The translations under genes and the position numbers were made by a program. The notes beneath the pieces are model-generated. The model searched no databases and was not told where the DNA came from. It worked only from the letters and a program-made list of their open reading frames with translations. Below, one piece after another: positions 33,034 to 64,000 of a stretch of 64,000 bases of DNA; positions within the stretch are counted from its first letter, which is position 1, and each line of letters begins with the position of its first letter. The DNA is from Effrenium voratum (lineage: Eukaryota > Sar > Dinophyceae > Suessiales > Symbiodiniaceae), in the NCBI GenBank assembly GCA_963377175.1, contig CAUJNA010002890.1, forward strand, positions 743,510 through 807,509, in the 5' to 3' direction.

Positions 33034-33196
33034 AACCTAGGAGTCGGACATTACAGACCTCGTTGCTGTGTTTCACCTTGAGATTGAAAAGTTGCCTCAC
33101 TCTCCAGCTGATGTGCGCGGTTGGCAATGCATGTGTGTCTTTGCCGCAGACTTTCGACTGTTTTTTAGCTGTCGCGTGAGAGCCTGTCTTGCCGCT

Positions 33197-33619
33197 ATGA
33201 ACCCCCAGTATTTCGAGTACCAGATCGATAGAGGAGTGGAATGGATTCGAGTTTACTCTCCGGGCATTTGGAGACCGGTTCCCGATGATGCTCCAGTTCT
33301 TGACCCACTCCACGCTTCCACGTATCGGGAGTGGCGCAGATCATATCACTTCCAAGTGTACTGGTCCGAAGACAGCACCGGAGGCACAACAACGGATCCC
33401 ATAGTCACGCCCAGTTCCTATGTGTCTTACCATGTGTGGGAGTACCGAGACTGGCAAACACGAGGGTATCAACGACTTGGAGCTCCTGTACAATCCATTG
33501 GATTCGCGATGCTCGTGAATGCAGACGCCAATTCCTCGGGGGGCTCATCGGTACCGGATGGGGCGTGGCGGGAACCGTCGCCGCCACCATTCCATGATCC
33601 TTGGAATGATTCGGAGTGA
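33197..33619 (+). CDS. retroelement ORF7, small Trp/Arg-domain paralogue 1 (140 aa)
   Basis: ATG 33197; the same frame is open upstream to 33068. The domain contains EWIRVYSPGIWRP, TYREWRRSYHF, QVYW and YRDWQTRGYQRLG. The spacing of EWIR, PG.W, REWR, RDW and GYQR recurs in ORF8, ORF9 and ORF11, so these are tandem-duplicated genes. The C-terminus is a Ser/Pro tail. I do not recognise the family. Many exposed Trp and Arg would suit RNA or protein binding, which is an inference. Confidence 0.75.
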   Translation: MNPQYFEYQIDRGVEWIRVYSPGIWRPVPDDAPVLDPLHASTYREWRRSYHFQVYWSEDSTGGTTTDPIVTPSSYVSYHVWEYRDWQTRGYQRLGAPVQSIGFAMLVNADANSSGGSSVPDGAWREPSPPPFHDPWNDSE

Positions 33620-33765
33620 CACTTGAGTAGCATGTCGGATAAATGATGCGATTGTGCTTGCTTTGTATGAGAGTCCATGTTGGGTTGTCTTGCTTGGTGG
33701 TGTACGTTCCGTCTCTATTTGTTCGCCGCTTTCCTTTCTGACTTTGAGCGGCTTGCCGGGTTGAA

Positions 33766-34209
33766 ATGTTCAATTGTACAGTGTATGGTGCAGCACGATG
33801 GGTCCTGCCTCGCTACTTTGACTACGACATCGTCAATGGGCCAGCAAATACGAGTGTGGAATGGATTCGGATCTATGTACCGGGTCCGTGGCATCCAGTC
33901 GCCGCGAACACCCTGGGACCGGCCCCGGATGACTCAACCACCTATCGGGAATGGCGCAAGGTCCACCACTTCGAAGTGTATTGGCCTAGGGAAAGTACGG
34001 GCGGCACCAACACAGGCGCTGTTTCGCAACCGGTGTCCTATGCAACCTTCTATACTTGGTATTACAGGGACTGGGTCACCAAAGGATACCAACGTCTGGG
34101 TGGTCCACGCCCCAGCATCGCGAGGCCAGTTTTCGCTTCGGGCGCACCGGACCTCATGTATGCGGGACTGACCTCTTCCTCGGCATCATCCAATTCCCAT
34201 GATGGCTGA
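33766..34209 (+). CDS. retroelement ORF8, Trp/Arg-domain paralogue 2 (147 aa)
   Basis: Closest relative of ORF7: PRYFDYDI, EWIRIYVPGPWHPV, TYREWRKVHHFEVYWP, STGGTN and YYRDWVTKGYQRLGG. Its stop at 34207-34209 overlaps an ATG at 34209 (TGATG) that opens ORF9, the same junction type as RT/ORF3. Preceded by a T-rich spacer. Confidence 0.75.
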   Translation: MFNCTVYGAARWVLPRYFDYDIVNGPANTSVEWIRIYVPGPWHPVAANTLGPAPDDSTTYREWRKVHHFEVYWPRESTGGTNTGAVSQPVSYATFYTWYYRDWVTKGYQRLGGPRPSIARPVFASGAPDLMYAGLTSSSASSNSHDG

Positions 34210-34703
34210 TGATCGTCCTCGCCTTCCTGGGGAGTCTGTTCAGTTCAATTCGATTCGGGAGATTGTCTTCGATGCTGGAGCCGTGCAGTGCTGCAAAAGT
34301 GGTCTTTTGCATTGTGATAGTTGTTTCGCTTTCACTCATTGTTGTCTGCAGCCGTACACCTATCAATTTGTCTTTCCGTGGTTGCGTTGTCATGGCGTGG
34401 CTGGAGTGGTGTCCGGACCCTCAACAACCAGATGCCCAGTGGGTCAAGATCTTTCATCCGGGATCATGGACACCACATGAAGAACATGATGCTCCACCTC
34501 CTCCGCATACTTTTAGAGAATGGAGGGAGTTCTATGCTCCCAACCAGGACTCAGTCGGTGGGCAGGTCCAAGTCACCACGTGGTACAAACGAGACTGGGC
34601 CACAGAGGGCTATCGGAGAGTCGCTGCCCTCACGCTGGTCATGAATTTGATTCCATGTATTTTCCTGATCATCACAGCGTGGCCACGCAGTCTGCGGCAT
34701 TGA
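34209..34703 (+). CDS. retroelement ORF9, Trp/Arg-domain paralogue 3
   Basis: Two starts are plausible. ATG 34209, coupled to the ORF8 stop, gives 164 aa with a hydrophobic N-terminal segment (VVFCIVIVVSLSLIVVC) that could be a membrane anchor. ATG 34392 gives 103 aa and only the domain. The domain reads MAWLEWCPDPQ, QWVKIFHPGSWTPHEE, TFREWREFYAP, TTWYKRDWATEGYRRV. It is shorter than in ORF7 and ORF8. Confidence 0.65.
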   Translation: MIVLAFLGSLFSSIRFGRLSSMLEPCSAAKVVFCIVIVVSLSLIVVCSRTPINLSFRGCVVMAWLEWCPDPQQPDAQWVKIFHPGSWTPHEEHDAPPPPHTFREWREFYAPNQDSVGGQVQVTTWYKRDWATEGYRRVAALTLVMNLIPCIFLIITAWPRSLRH

Positions 34704-34705
34704 GT

Positions 34706-34972
34706 ATGTCATCGGAGCTGTTAGACGCGATTCTCAGGTCCTCGGATGCGGCTGATTTCTCTACCGAAGAACTGACTCGTCTCCAGGAGGGGATTTCTCA
34801 ACAACTGACAGCTCGCACACGTCACGCTTCCCAACCTCATCAACCAGTACGTGCATCGCGTGGAAACACACCATCGGAGACGGTTGGGGTCTCCGAGCCC
34901 TACCGGCCCGTGAACCCTTCCGACAGCGGCAGGGACAAGGCGAGTCCCATCTTCGAGCTGTCTGAGGACTAG
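34706..34972 (+). CDS. retroelement ORF10, 88 aa, unknown
   Basis: ATG lies 2 nt after the ORF9 stop. It is helical and acidic at the start (SSELLDAILRSSDAADF, STEELTRLQEGISQQL), then Ser/Pro/Arg disordered. No Trp/Arg domain. The opposite strand carries a longer open frame here, but the plus ORF fits the array. Confidence 0.5.
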   Translation: MSSELLDAILRSSDAADFSTEELTRLQEGISQQLTARTRHASQPHQPVRASRGNTPSETVGVSEPYRPVNPSDSGRDKASPIFELSED

Positions 34973-35122
34973 ACTCGCATGAGTGGCGCAGCGTACAAAA
35001 TAAGGGTGGTCTCCACACTTGCATGATCTTGCTTGGTTGTTGTTTGAACATGGTTGTGCATGGTGCCTGTTCCTCTATCAGCTGGATCGGAGCCCGCGAC
35101 AATCCTTGCCTCTCACTTCGAC

Positions 35123-35623
35123 ATGGACATCGATGATTCGAAGCAGTACCCATGGCTCGAATATTCGGTCTGGCAGGAACAGGAGTGGGTGCGGATATAC
35201 ACTCCAGGACAGCCTCAACGATGGCACCGCGGTGACGCCGTACCTGATCTACCTGAAAATTCTTTTCGGGAATGGCAGCGGGTGACTGATCCCAATGAGC
35301 CTGTCCAGGCGTGGGACATCCGTGACTGGCAGCATCAAGGATACCAGCGCATTCTGTCTCGGATGGAATCCTTCGCAACTCATTATCCGCATGATCAATC
35401 TCTTGGTCAAGTTCGAAACTCCGATGCCGTTCCAGTTGAGGAGACGTTCACCTACGCCACCCCGTTTTCTCATGGTGATCGCCAGGCTGCTTCGCAAATC
35501 GCTTCAGTCCTCTATGGCGACACTCGCAACGCTCAACGTGGTGATCTCTCGTTCCCGTCTTCTGAGCGGTTTAGGGCTGTGTCTCGCTCCCCTCGCCGTG
35601 GTGGATATTTTGGTCAACGATAG
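35123..35623 (+). CDS. retroelement ORF11, Trp/Arg-domain paralogue 4 (166 aa)
   Basis: ATG 35123; the frame is open upstream to 35054. It contains PWLEYSVWQEQEWVRIYTPG, SFREWQRVTDP and WDIRDWQHQGYQRIL, matching the family order. A longer C-terminal extension ends in basic Ser-Arg (RAVSRSPRRGGYFGQR). It is the last ORF before the 3' hairpin and the right terminal repeat. Confidence 0.75.
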   Translation: MDIDDSKQYPWLEYSVWQEQEWVRIYTPGQPQRWHRGDAVPDLPENSFREWQRVTDPNEPVQAWDIRDWQHQGYQRILSRMESFATHYPHDQSLGQVRNSDAVPVEETFTYATPFSHGDRQAASQIASVLYGDTRNAQRGDLSFPSSERFRAVSRSPRRGGYFGQR

Positions 35624-35670
35624 AGATTCGGGTTGGAGCATGTGATCTTCCTGCAGGAAAAGAGAAACCT

Positions 35671-35689
35671 CGCCCCTCATAGAGGGGCG
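35671..35689 (+). other. perfect 8-bp hairpin at 3' end of unique region
   Basis: CGCCCCTC at 35671-35678, ATA loop, GAGGGGCG at 35682-35689. It is followed directly by TGTGTGTG and the right terminal repeat. Its place at the exact boundary suggests the natural 3' end of the element RNA. Confidence 0.65.
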
Positions 35690-36035
35690 TGTGTGTGCGG
35701 AGTGGCAGAATACCCTGCCACCAAAACTTTTTCCGTTGCAGCAGGGGGCAGGAGCACCATGGCAAGTCTCCTGCCAACGAAGACACTTGCCATCGGTGGT
35801 GATACTGGGACTGATCATCCCAGCGTACCTGCATGTGTAAAGTGATGTTGCTGTCCTTTTGGCCCCCTTGGTTGCGGCGCTGTTTGTGCTTCTTGTTCTT
35901 TCGGGTAACGTTTTCGCCTCTAGAGAGAAGCCGAGGGACTTGCAAGCAGAACTCAGCCGAGACTCATCAGTTGTACTCGAGACTCATCAGTTGTACTCGA
36001 AAGATTAGCACTCTCCATCTGGAGTTCAAGTGTGT
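35689..36035 (+). repeat. right terminal direct repeat (pseudo-LTR)
   Basis: Copy of 23958-24304. Preceded by the hairpin and a few TG units, followed by (TG)n of the target. The arrangement could equally be read as a head-to-tail second copy truncated after 345 nt. Confidence 0.93.
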
Positions 36036-36054
36036 GTGTGTGTGTGTGTGTGTG
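36032..36054 (+). repeat. (TG)n microsatellite, right flank of retroelement
   Basis: Eleven or so TG units directly abutting the end of the right terminal repeat. Confidence 0.9.
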
Positions 36055-36533
36055 TTTTTTGGGGGGTTTTGGCGGGGGAACATGGTGGGGGGAGGGGGTC
36101 CTTTCAGCTCTTCTTTGAGCGGGGGGAGGGGGAGGTTCGGTTTTTTGGCGCACCTCCAGAAGTCCCAGCCCAAAGCTTTGGGTGAGGGGCTGCTTTTGGC
36201 TGGATCAAATGATTGGAATCGGACCCACCACACCACCTGCAGGTAGGGCCCCGATCTTGAGAAGCACGCCCAACTTTGGGTCTGTCTTGTTTTTTTAAGG
36301 TACGCGTTTGGAGGGGGTTGTACAGGGAAGCCAAGAGAAAACGAAGCCATTTTGGAGGGGTCCCGAAAATAGATACTCCCGAATGAAACTGCAGGCTGGT
36401 GCCTAAGTTGGGCAGTCGTGTTTGTTTTTGGTTTCCCTTATCCCTGCTCGTTTTTTTTTTTTTTTTTTTTTTTTTTTCTGGGGCCCCTCTCAGCATACTG
36501 CCCTTGATACCTGGTAAAACTGCCGGTTTTAAG
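36055..36533. other. no gene seen
   Basis: G-rich low-complexity DNA (36060-36135) and a long pure T-run at 36451-36478. No exon recognised. Confidence 0.5.
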
Positions 36534-59581
<23,048 letters not shown>

Positions 59582-59976
59582 GTATGTAAGTTTTCAAGTT
59601 ATAGGGTGCAGTTGCTCAATATATGTAAGACTGATGATCACTCGGTTTCCAACAGAATGGGGGGTCAAGGTGGGTCGGTTACTCTCTTGACCATTTTGGA
59701 ACTTCAGCAAGCTTTTATGTGGTTCCAAGTTACTACAAGCCCTTTTTCTCGTTTGTTGAAACCTGGTGAATTTGTGAATGCTGGGGTACAATTGTTGGTT
59801 GGCAGACGTGTGGAGCCTTTCTGGTGGAACTGGCTGATATATCTGTTTGGAACTAGGGAAACTGGGGTTGGTTTGCTTAGAAGCATGGTTATGACCTACT
59901 TGGAGTCTCCTTCTGACCCTTAAAGAATGGGAGCATTACCCAAAATCATGGGGTCATTCACCCATTTTTGTTGGGT

Positions 59977-60117
59977 CATTCGGCCAAGTTAGTAAGTGGA
60001 CAGGGTCACCTGAAATGGACCCAACTAACAAGGTGAACTCCACTGAGGGAGGACTTATAAGCAGGTTATAGCTTGGCTTACTAACAACCTCGAACTTGGC
60101 GATCGAGCACCCAAGTA
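59977..60117. repeat. palindromic family B element
   Basis: CGGCCAAGTTAGTAAGTGG arm at the left and GAACTTGGCGA with ACCCAAGTAC at the right. Imperfect. Confidence 0.55.
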
Positions 60118-60425
60118 CAAAGGGGCCAAAGGATGGCACAATCTCTGCTTGCAAGGACTTCACTTTGACCTCAGCCAACAACTCATGAACCTCCATTTTG
60201 TTTGCTTGCCAATGAGCATGTGAGAGGAGACCACTCATCTTTTATAACACACTCAGGATACTTTTAACCATGACTTTTGTGGGCTATAACCCTGGTTATT
60301 CCAATCACTCACCAAGTGCCCTGGTTATTACAACCACTTTCCCCACACATTCGCAAGCGAGATCGAAGCCCCCCCCGAAAGTGACCCCAACCCCAATCCA
60401 TGTTCGTCCTGGGACCACTTACACT

Positions 60426-60523
60426 GCTTTTTATCCGCTTACCAAGTACCCTGCTTTTTATTTTTTTTATCCGCTTACCAAGTACCCTGGCTTATTTCCC
60501 ACTCACCAAGTACCCTGCTTACT
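60426..60523 (+). repeat. three to four tandem units, ACCAAGTACCCTG
   Basis: Units carry TTTTATCCGCTTACCAAGTA then CCCTG, repeated with variable spacers. Confidence 0.7.
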
Positions 60524-62250
60524 ACCCACTTGCCTGACGTACCAAATGGATCGCTCCGTGTAAGTCGGATGCGCCCGTTTTCTGCTCGAGGCTCGACGGG
60601 GTTGAGAGCAGCTCCTCAGGTGCCGACGGAGCCTTTTCTCGTGTTGCCTGGACGACAATATGGGTGTGGCTCAAAATTAAACGGGAGGGGCAAACCGCAG
60701 GTTTTGGTCCATGTTTCCACTTACCAGGGTTGATTTTGGTACCGGTTTTTTGAGCCACAGCCATATGAGATACCCTTCCTCCAACATGGTACCTGGAAGA
60801 TCAGTTTCCTCTTGCAAGGACCCCCTGTCAGGTGCCATGTTAGTGGAAGGGGGGAGTAGTCTTTCTTTTGAGGGTACCTGGAGTCTCCTTATGACCCTTA
60901 AGAAATGGGTCAACAACCCCCAAATTTTGGGTAATGACCAACCATTTTTCAGACTCCAGGGATAGACCACTCTTTGTTTTGCTCGTTTTTGTTTTGCCTG
61001 CCTATAGACACCTTTGTTTTTGCCGACTATCAATAGACTGTGGTTGATTAATTCGGGTCACCTTTATAGACCCTGTTTTGCTGCCTTCGGCCATAAAAAA
61101 GTGGTACAAAGGTAGAAGAAAGGAATCGGTCCTTTGAAGGTGCTGGTTGTTATGGGGGCGGGATATTGTTTTGCTTAAGGTACCCCGCCCCCAAAATGGT
61201 GATCTTCTTTCTTATGAGGGGCTGTTTTGCTTTTTTTAGGGTAACCCCATGCCGCAACGGTCTTCCTTTTGGTTTCCCTTTAAAAGTTACTTCCTGAGTC
61301 CCGTTTCGGACTTTAATCATTCTTCGGACGGCAATTTGAGTGGCAAACAAACAGTTTTTTTTCTTTTTTTTTTCCTCGAAAAATCCACAGGAAGTGAGAA
61401 ACCACAAGGGGGTGCGGCAAAAGACGTATGGGTCAAAGGCAGAAAAAGGAATCGGTCCAAAAGTCCAGGGAGATTTGGGGTTGCTCAACGTGGGACTCGG
61501 ACCTCCCAGAGATTCCGCCCCGAAGTGCATCCTCACCACAAAAAAACACCCAACTTGGGCGTTTCATTGCCAGACCAAAGCCTTGCATGTGTTTTTCCAT
61601 GAATTGCAGTTGTTAGCTGTTTTCCTCCATGTTCATCCTGTGTTTTTTTTTCATGGAGCTTGGCCTTCCGATTAACTTTCCTTTACTCTTGGCCGCTGGA
61701 GTCATCCAATTGTCCTGGGCCCCATGACCAGAGAACGTGTCCCACAAGGTGTTGGGAAGGTTGCGGTACTTTTCTGCGTGGTTTTGCCCAATGGTCATCG
61801 CATGTCTACAACCTTTTGATTTGAACCCCCAGATTGAAAAAAATATGCCGCGGTAGTGGTTGAGGCATGTGAACTGTATTTCTGCCTATATTATGGCGAG
61901 CGATTCCACTATGGTGAATAACAGAAAATGCAGAGGCTCTCTCCTTGATTTTCTGGACTTCATACTTTTTGGGAAGGCCGTTTTAGTGGCAGGCGACAGT
62001 TTGGACTTTTGTTCAGCATTGCTTGCTGGAAATGGACCCCCTTTGGAAGGTTGGCTTCACGCTGGCTCGCATTGATCATTCTCCAAAACGTGCCCAGTTT
62101 TAGCACATGTCCAATTTTGCCTGCCATCAATCCAACTTGACTTGATTTTGATCCCTCTTTATGCACATGGGGGGTTGACTGATTTTGGAGGGCCCGATGT
62201 TGGTTGTTTACTGGACAACCAACAGGACGTCTACCATCTTAAGCAGCGCC

Positions 62251-62945
62251 CTAGGGACCCAAGTAGAGTTCGATGCGCTTGGCACAAGCCGCCCTTGGCT
62301 CGAGCCAGTGGCCCAGAAAAGCGCAAGGCGCTGGCACCTCTAAACGGCCCGACGCAAGGTCAGTGGGTACATTGGAAGCCAAGGCTAGTTTTTGAGTGAC
62401 AGCGAAGTCACGGCAAAGCTTACACACAGAAGTGGAGCATGTTCGAAGACCCCTGAGCAGCTGACTTTGTGTTGCTTGATTTCTTTGCTTCGGCTGCCTG
62501 GCTTGGGATTTTTTGGACAACTTCAGAGGCGGTAAGCAGGCAACTGTCACGAGAAGATGTAATCTGACGGTTGCACCAACTTTTCTGACCTCCGCAGGGA
62601 TTCTGCAAGACATCCCAGCAAGGGCTTTCTTGCATGAACTCACACTCACATATCCAGGCGTACCAGCCCCCTGCACTGCAACCTGTCGACTTGTTTGGAT
62701 GGCATCTCTTATAGATGGCCAAAGGCCGCCGAGGGGCCATATGTGTTGCAGACTTTTAGTTTTCCTCACGCTCAAGTGGCAGTGCCCCAAAACAAAAACA
62801 TGTGTTGAGCTTATGGCCGCGACATTTGCGCGTTCTGCGGGATGCTGCGCGGCTGCAAGCAAGATGAGCGGCTGGCAATTCACAAGTTCGGCTATGAGCC
62901 TTCTAAAAATGTGGAAACGGTATCGGAGGTCCTTTGCTAGCTAAG
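62251..62945. other. coding-like block, unresolved
   Basis: Low in repeats and open on both strands: 210 codons on minus and 143 on plus. The most protein-like piece is plus, about 62803-62940, reading AYGRDICAFCGMLRGCKQDE and then RLAIHKFGYEPSKNVETVSE before TAG. Neighbouring pieces in other frames (GFCKTSQQGLSC, PPALQPVDLFGWHLL) suggest several exons or a frameshifted pseudogene. Not recognised. Confidence 0.35.
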
Positions 62946-63112
62946 GATGTACAGAATGGGAGATCAAAACGGGCCAGCTAGTACATCAGAAAGTACCTTA
63001 GGACACGCTGCGGGTGTGAAGAAGACAGAGGGGTCACTATGGACTCTAAGAAGAACAAAGCAACTCCTGGGACCAGCTCGTTTTTTGTGGAAAATCTCCG
63101 TCTCCGACTTAG

Positions 63113-63212
63113 GTCCGGCAGAGGTGGCAGGGGTCGTCAACCAGGACAAGGCCGTGTGAGCGTGCGGAGCCCAGCGATTGGAGCCCGAGCCAGCGGCGTC
63201 AGGGATTTCGAG
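63113..63212 (+). CDS. tentative AAA gene exons near C-terminal AAA subdomain
   Basis: 63113-63144 reads PAEVAGVVNQ after GACTTAG and before GA, similar to SGADLANLVNE of FtsH. 63175-63212 reads IGARASGVRDFE after GCCCAG and before GC, similar to the VTMEDFE segment. The two do not join in phase and only 30 nt separate them, so at least one is wrong. Confidence 0.3.
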
Positions 63213-64000
63213 GCGAGTGCTGCTACCACTCCTTTTGACCTTTGGCAGGGCTCCTTAAAAGATACATTTTGCCCAATTGAAACATGGCTTTTTCCACCAA
63301 AATAAAGGGACACCACCATTTACAAGGCAATGTTCAGGTGTATAATGTAAGGATCCCTGCAATTTGGTCTCCCCATTTCGGGTTCCATTTTTGGAGGTCC
63401 CAAAAGGTAAGAATCCCTAAAGGGCAACTGAGACTAGAGTCTCCATGACACTTCAAAATTGGGGTGTACGGTATACCCATAAGTTTCGAGTCACCCCCAA
63501 TTTGTTGGGGTCATTGAAACCAGATGGTCTACGGGTTGATTCGATCGCTTTTTCCCCAGGGTTTTGGGTGGCTTTCTGGAAAGCAGGATGCCTGGAAAGA
63601 ATGGAAATGGAAGTGTCCCCTAGAGATGGATATGTCTTCCGGGGCACCCTCTCAGCCTTGAATGCGACCGAGGTGCTTGCTTCAGACACTGCCCGGGGCC
63701 CTGATAGTGTACAACCAGTCCTCGACCCAATCAGCAGAACCCCTGGGTTCCTTCCTGAACCATTGACCGATTCCTTTGTTCTGCCTTTGACCCACAAAAA
63801 GAAATGTACAAAGGCAGAGAACTGCTTACCTCTCAAAAACACAACTTTTCAACTTTTTGGGTAACATGGGCTATATGTCTGTAAAAGATTAACTTCCCAG
63901 GGCTTAGAGTTTTAAGGGGTAAGACTTTTTTTTTTTCCAAGGGGGGTCCAGGTTGTTTGCTCTTTGGCTCGACAAGTCATCGTTCAACTTTTCAGACCTG
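63213..64000. other. no gene seen; repeat fragments
   Basis: 63240-63345 resembles 13800-13910 (AAAAGATACATTTTGC, AAACCACCATTTACAAGGCA type). A family A fragment is near 63432 and a family E fragment at 63560-63615. No exon supported. Confidence 0.4.

Larger units (their letters stand above)
23958..36035 (+). mobile_element. 12.1-kb multi-ORF Penelope-like retroelement with N-terminal GIY-YIG
   Basis: Bounded by direct repeats 23958-24304 and 35689-36035. It holds, in order, an RS/Pro-rich ORF1, a possible ORF2a, the GIY-YIG/CxC/reverse-transcriptase protein, a 445-aa ORF3 and eight smaller ORFs, all on the plus strand. An N-terminal nuclease joined through a CxC motif to an RT with Penelope-type motifs is known for the Naiad/Chlamys clade. 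Those elements also carry pseudo-LTRs and favour microsatellites, as here. The extra ORFs and the length are atypical. I see no retroviral protease, RNase H or integrase. Near-identity of the repeats and intact ORFs suggest a recent insertion. Confidence 0.92.
59582..63112. other. mostly repeats; expected AAA exons not found
   Basis: The FtsH segments with AATNR and RPGRFDR should fall here if the gene continues. I could not find them. Present are a family B element (59977-60117), tandem repeats (60426-60523), a family A element (60875-60960) and the coding-like block at 62251-62945. Confidence 0.4.

Noticed and set aside
34761..35378. 205-codon minus-strand ORF opposite ORF10 and ORF11
   Set aside because: It lies opposite the plus-strand paralogue array whose motifs are conserved, so it is most likely a shadow.
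23958..36035. LTR retrotransposon or retrovirus-like element
   Set aside because: Direct repeats are present, but there is no protease, RNase H or integrase, no primer-binding site next to the left repeat, and the RT motifs with GIY-YIG fit Penelope-like elements.
62251..62883. 210-codon minus-strand ORF as a stand-alone gene
   Set aside because: No recognisable motif, biased composition, and the opposite strand carries a more protein-like segment.

Overview
The window looks like nuclear DNA of a eukaryotic protist, most probably a dinoflagellate. Coding sequence is cut into exons of about 20-160 bp separated by kilobase introns packed with palindromic repeats and microsatellites. Several introns fit best with GC or GA at the 5' splice site and AG at the 3' site, a splice-site set well known in dinoflagellates. 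The organism call is an inference. Everything here was read by eye, with no alignment or database search.

Layout. 1-12.3 kb: repeat-rich DNA with a few isolated GC-rich exon candidates and a 630-bp TTGG/TTGC array. 12.3-23.8 kb (+): ordered exon pieces of a hotdog-fold acyl-CoA thioesterase resembling THEM4, ending with a stop at 23,799. 23,958-36,035: a 12.1-kb multi-ORF retroelement inserted in a (TG)n microsatellite and bounded by 347-bp direct repeats. 36.5-59.6 kb or beyond (+): micro-exons of an FtsH-type AAA ATPase with Walker A, pore-loop and Walker B segments in correct order. Its protease domain would lie to the right of the window. 43.5-44.9 kb: a 1.4-kb tetra/pentanucleotide array inside an intron of that gene.

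The most interesting item is the retroelement. Its 872-aa protein has an N-terminal GIY-YIG nuclease, a CxC linker and a reverse transcriptase. This is the permuted architecture of N-terminal-endonuclease Penelope-like elements (Naiad/Chlamys). The element is much larger than usual and carries a 5' ORF plus about nine ORFs downstream of the RT. Four of the downstream ORFs are divergent tandem paralogues of a small Trp/Arg-rich domain that I do not recognise. Its terminal repeat can fold into an H-type pseudoknot with two flanking hairpins. ORFs are spaced by T-rich leaders or joined by TGATG stop/start overlaps, suggesting a polycistronic transcript.

The rest is a landscape of at least six short palindromic, MITE-like repeat families (called A-F here) with terminal inverted repeats that recur throughout the intronic and intergenic DNA.
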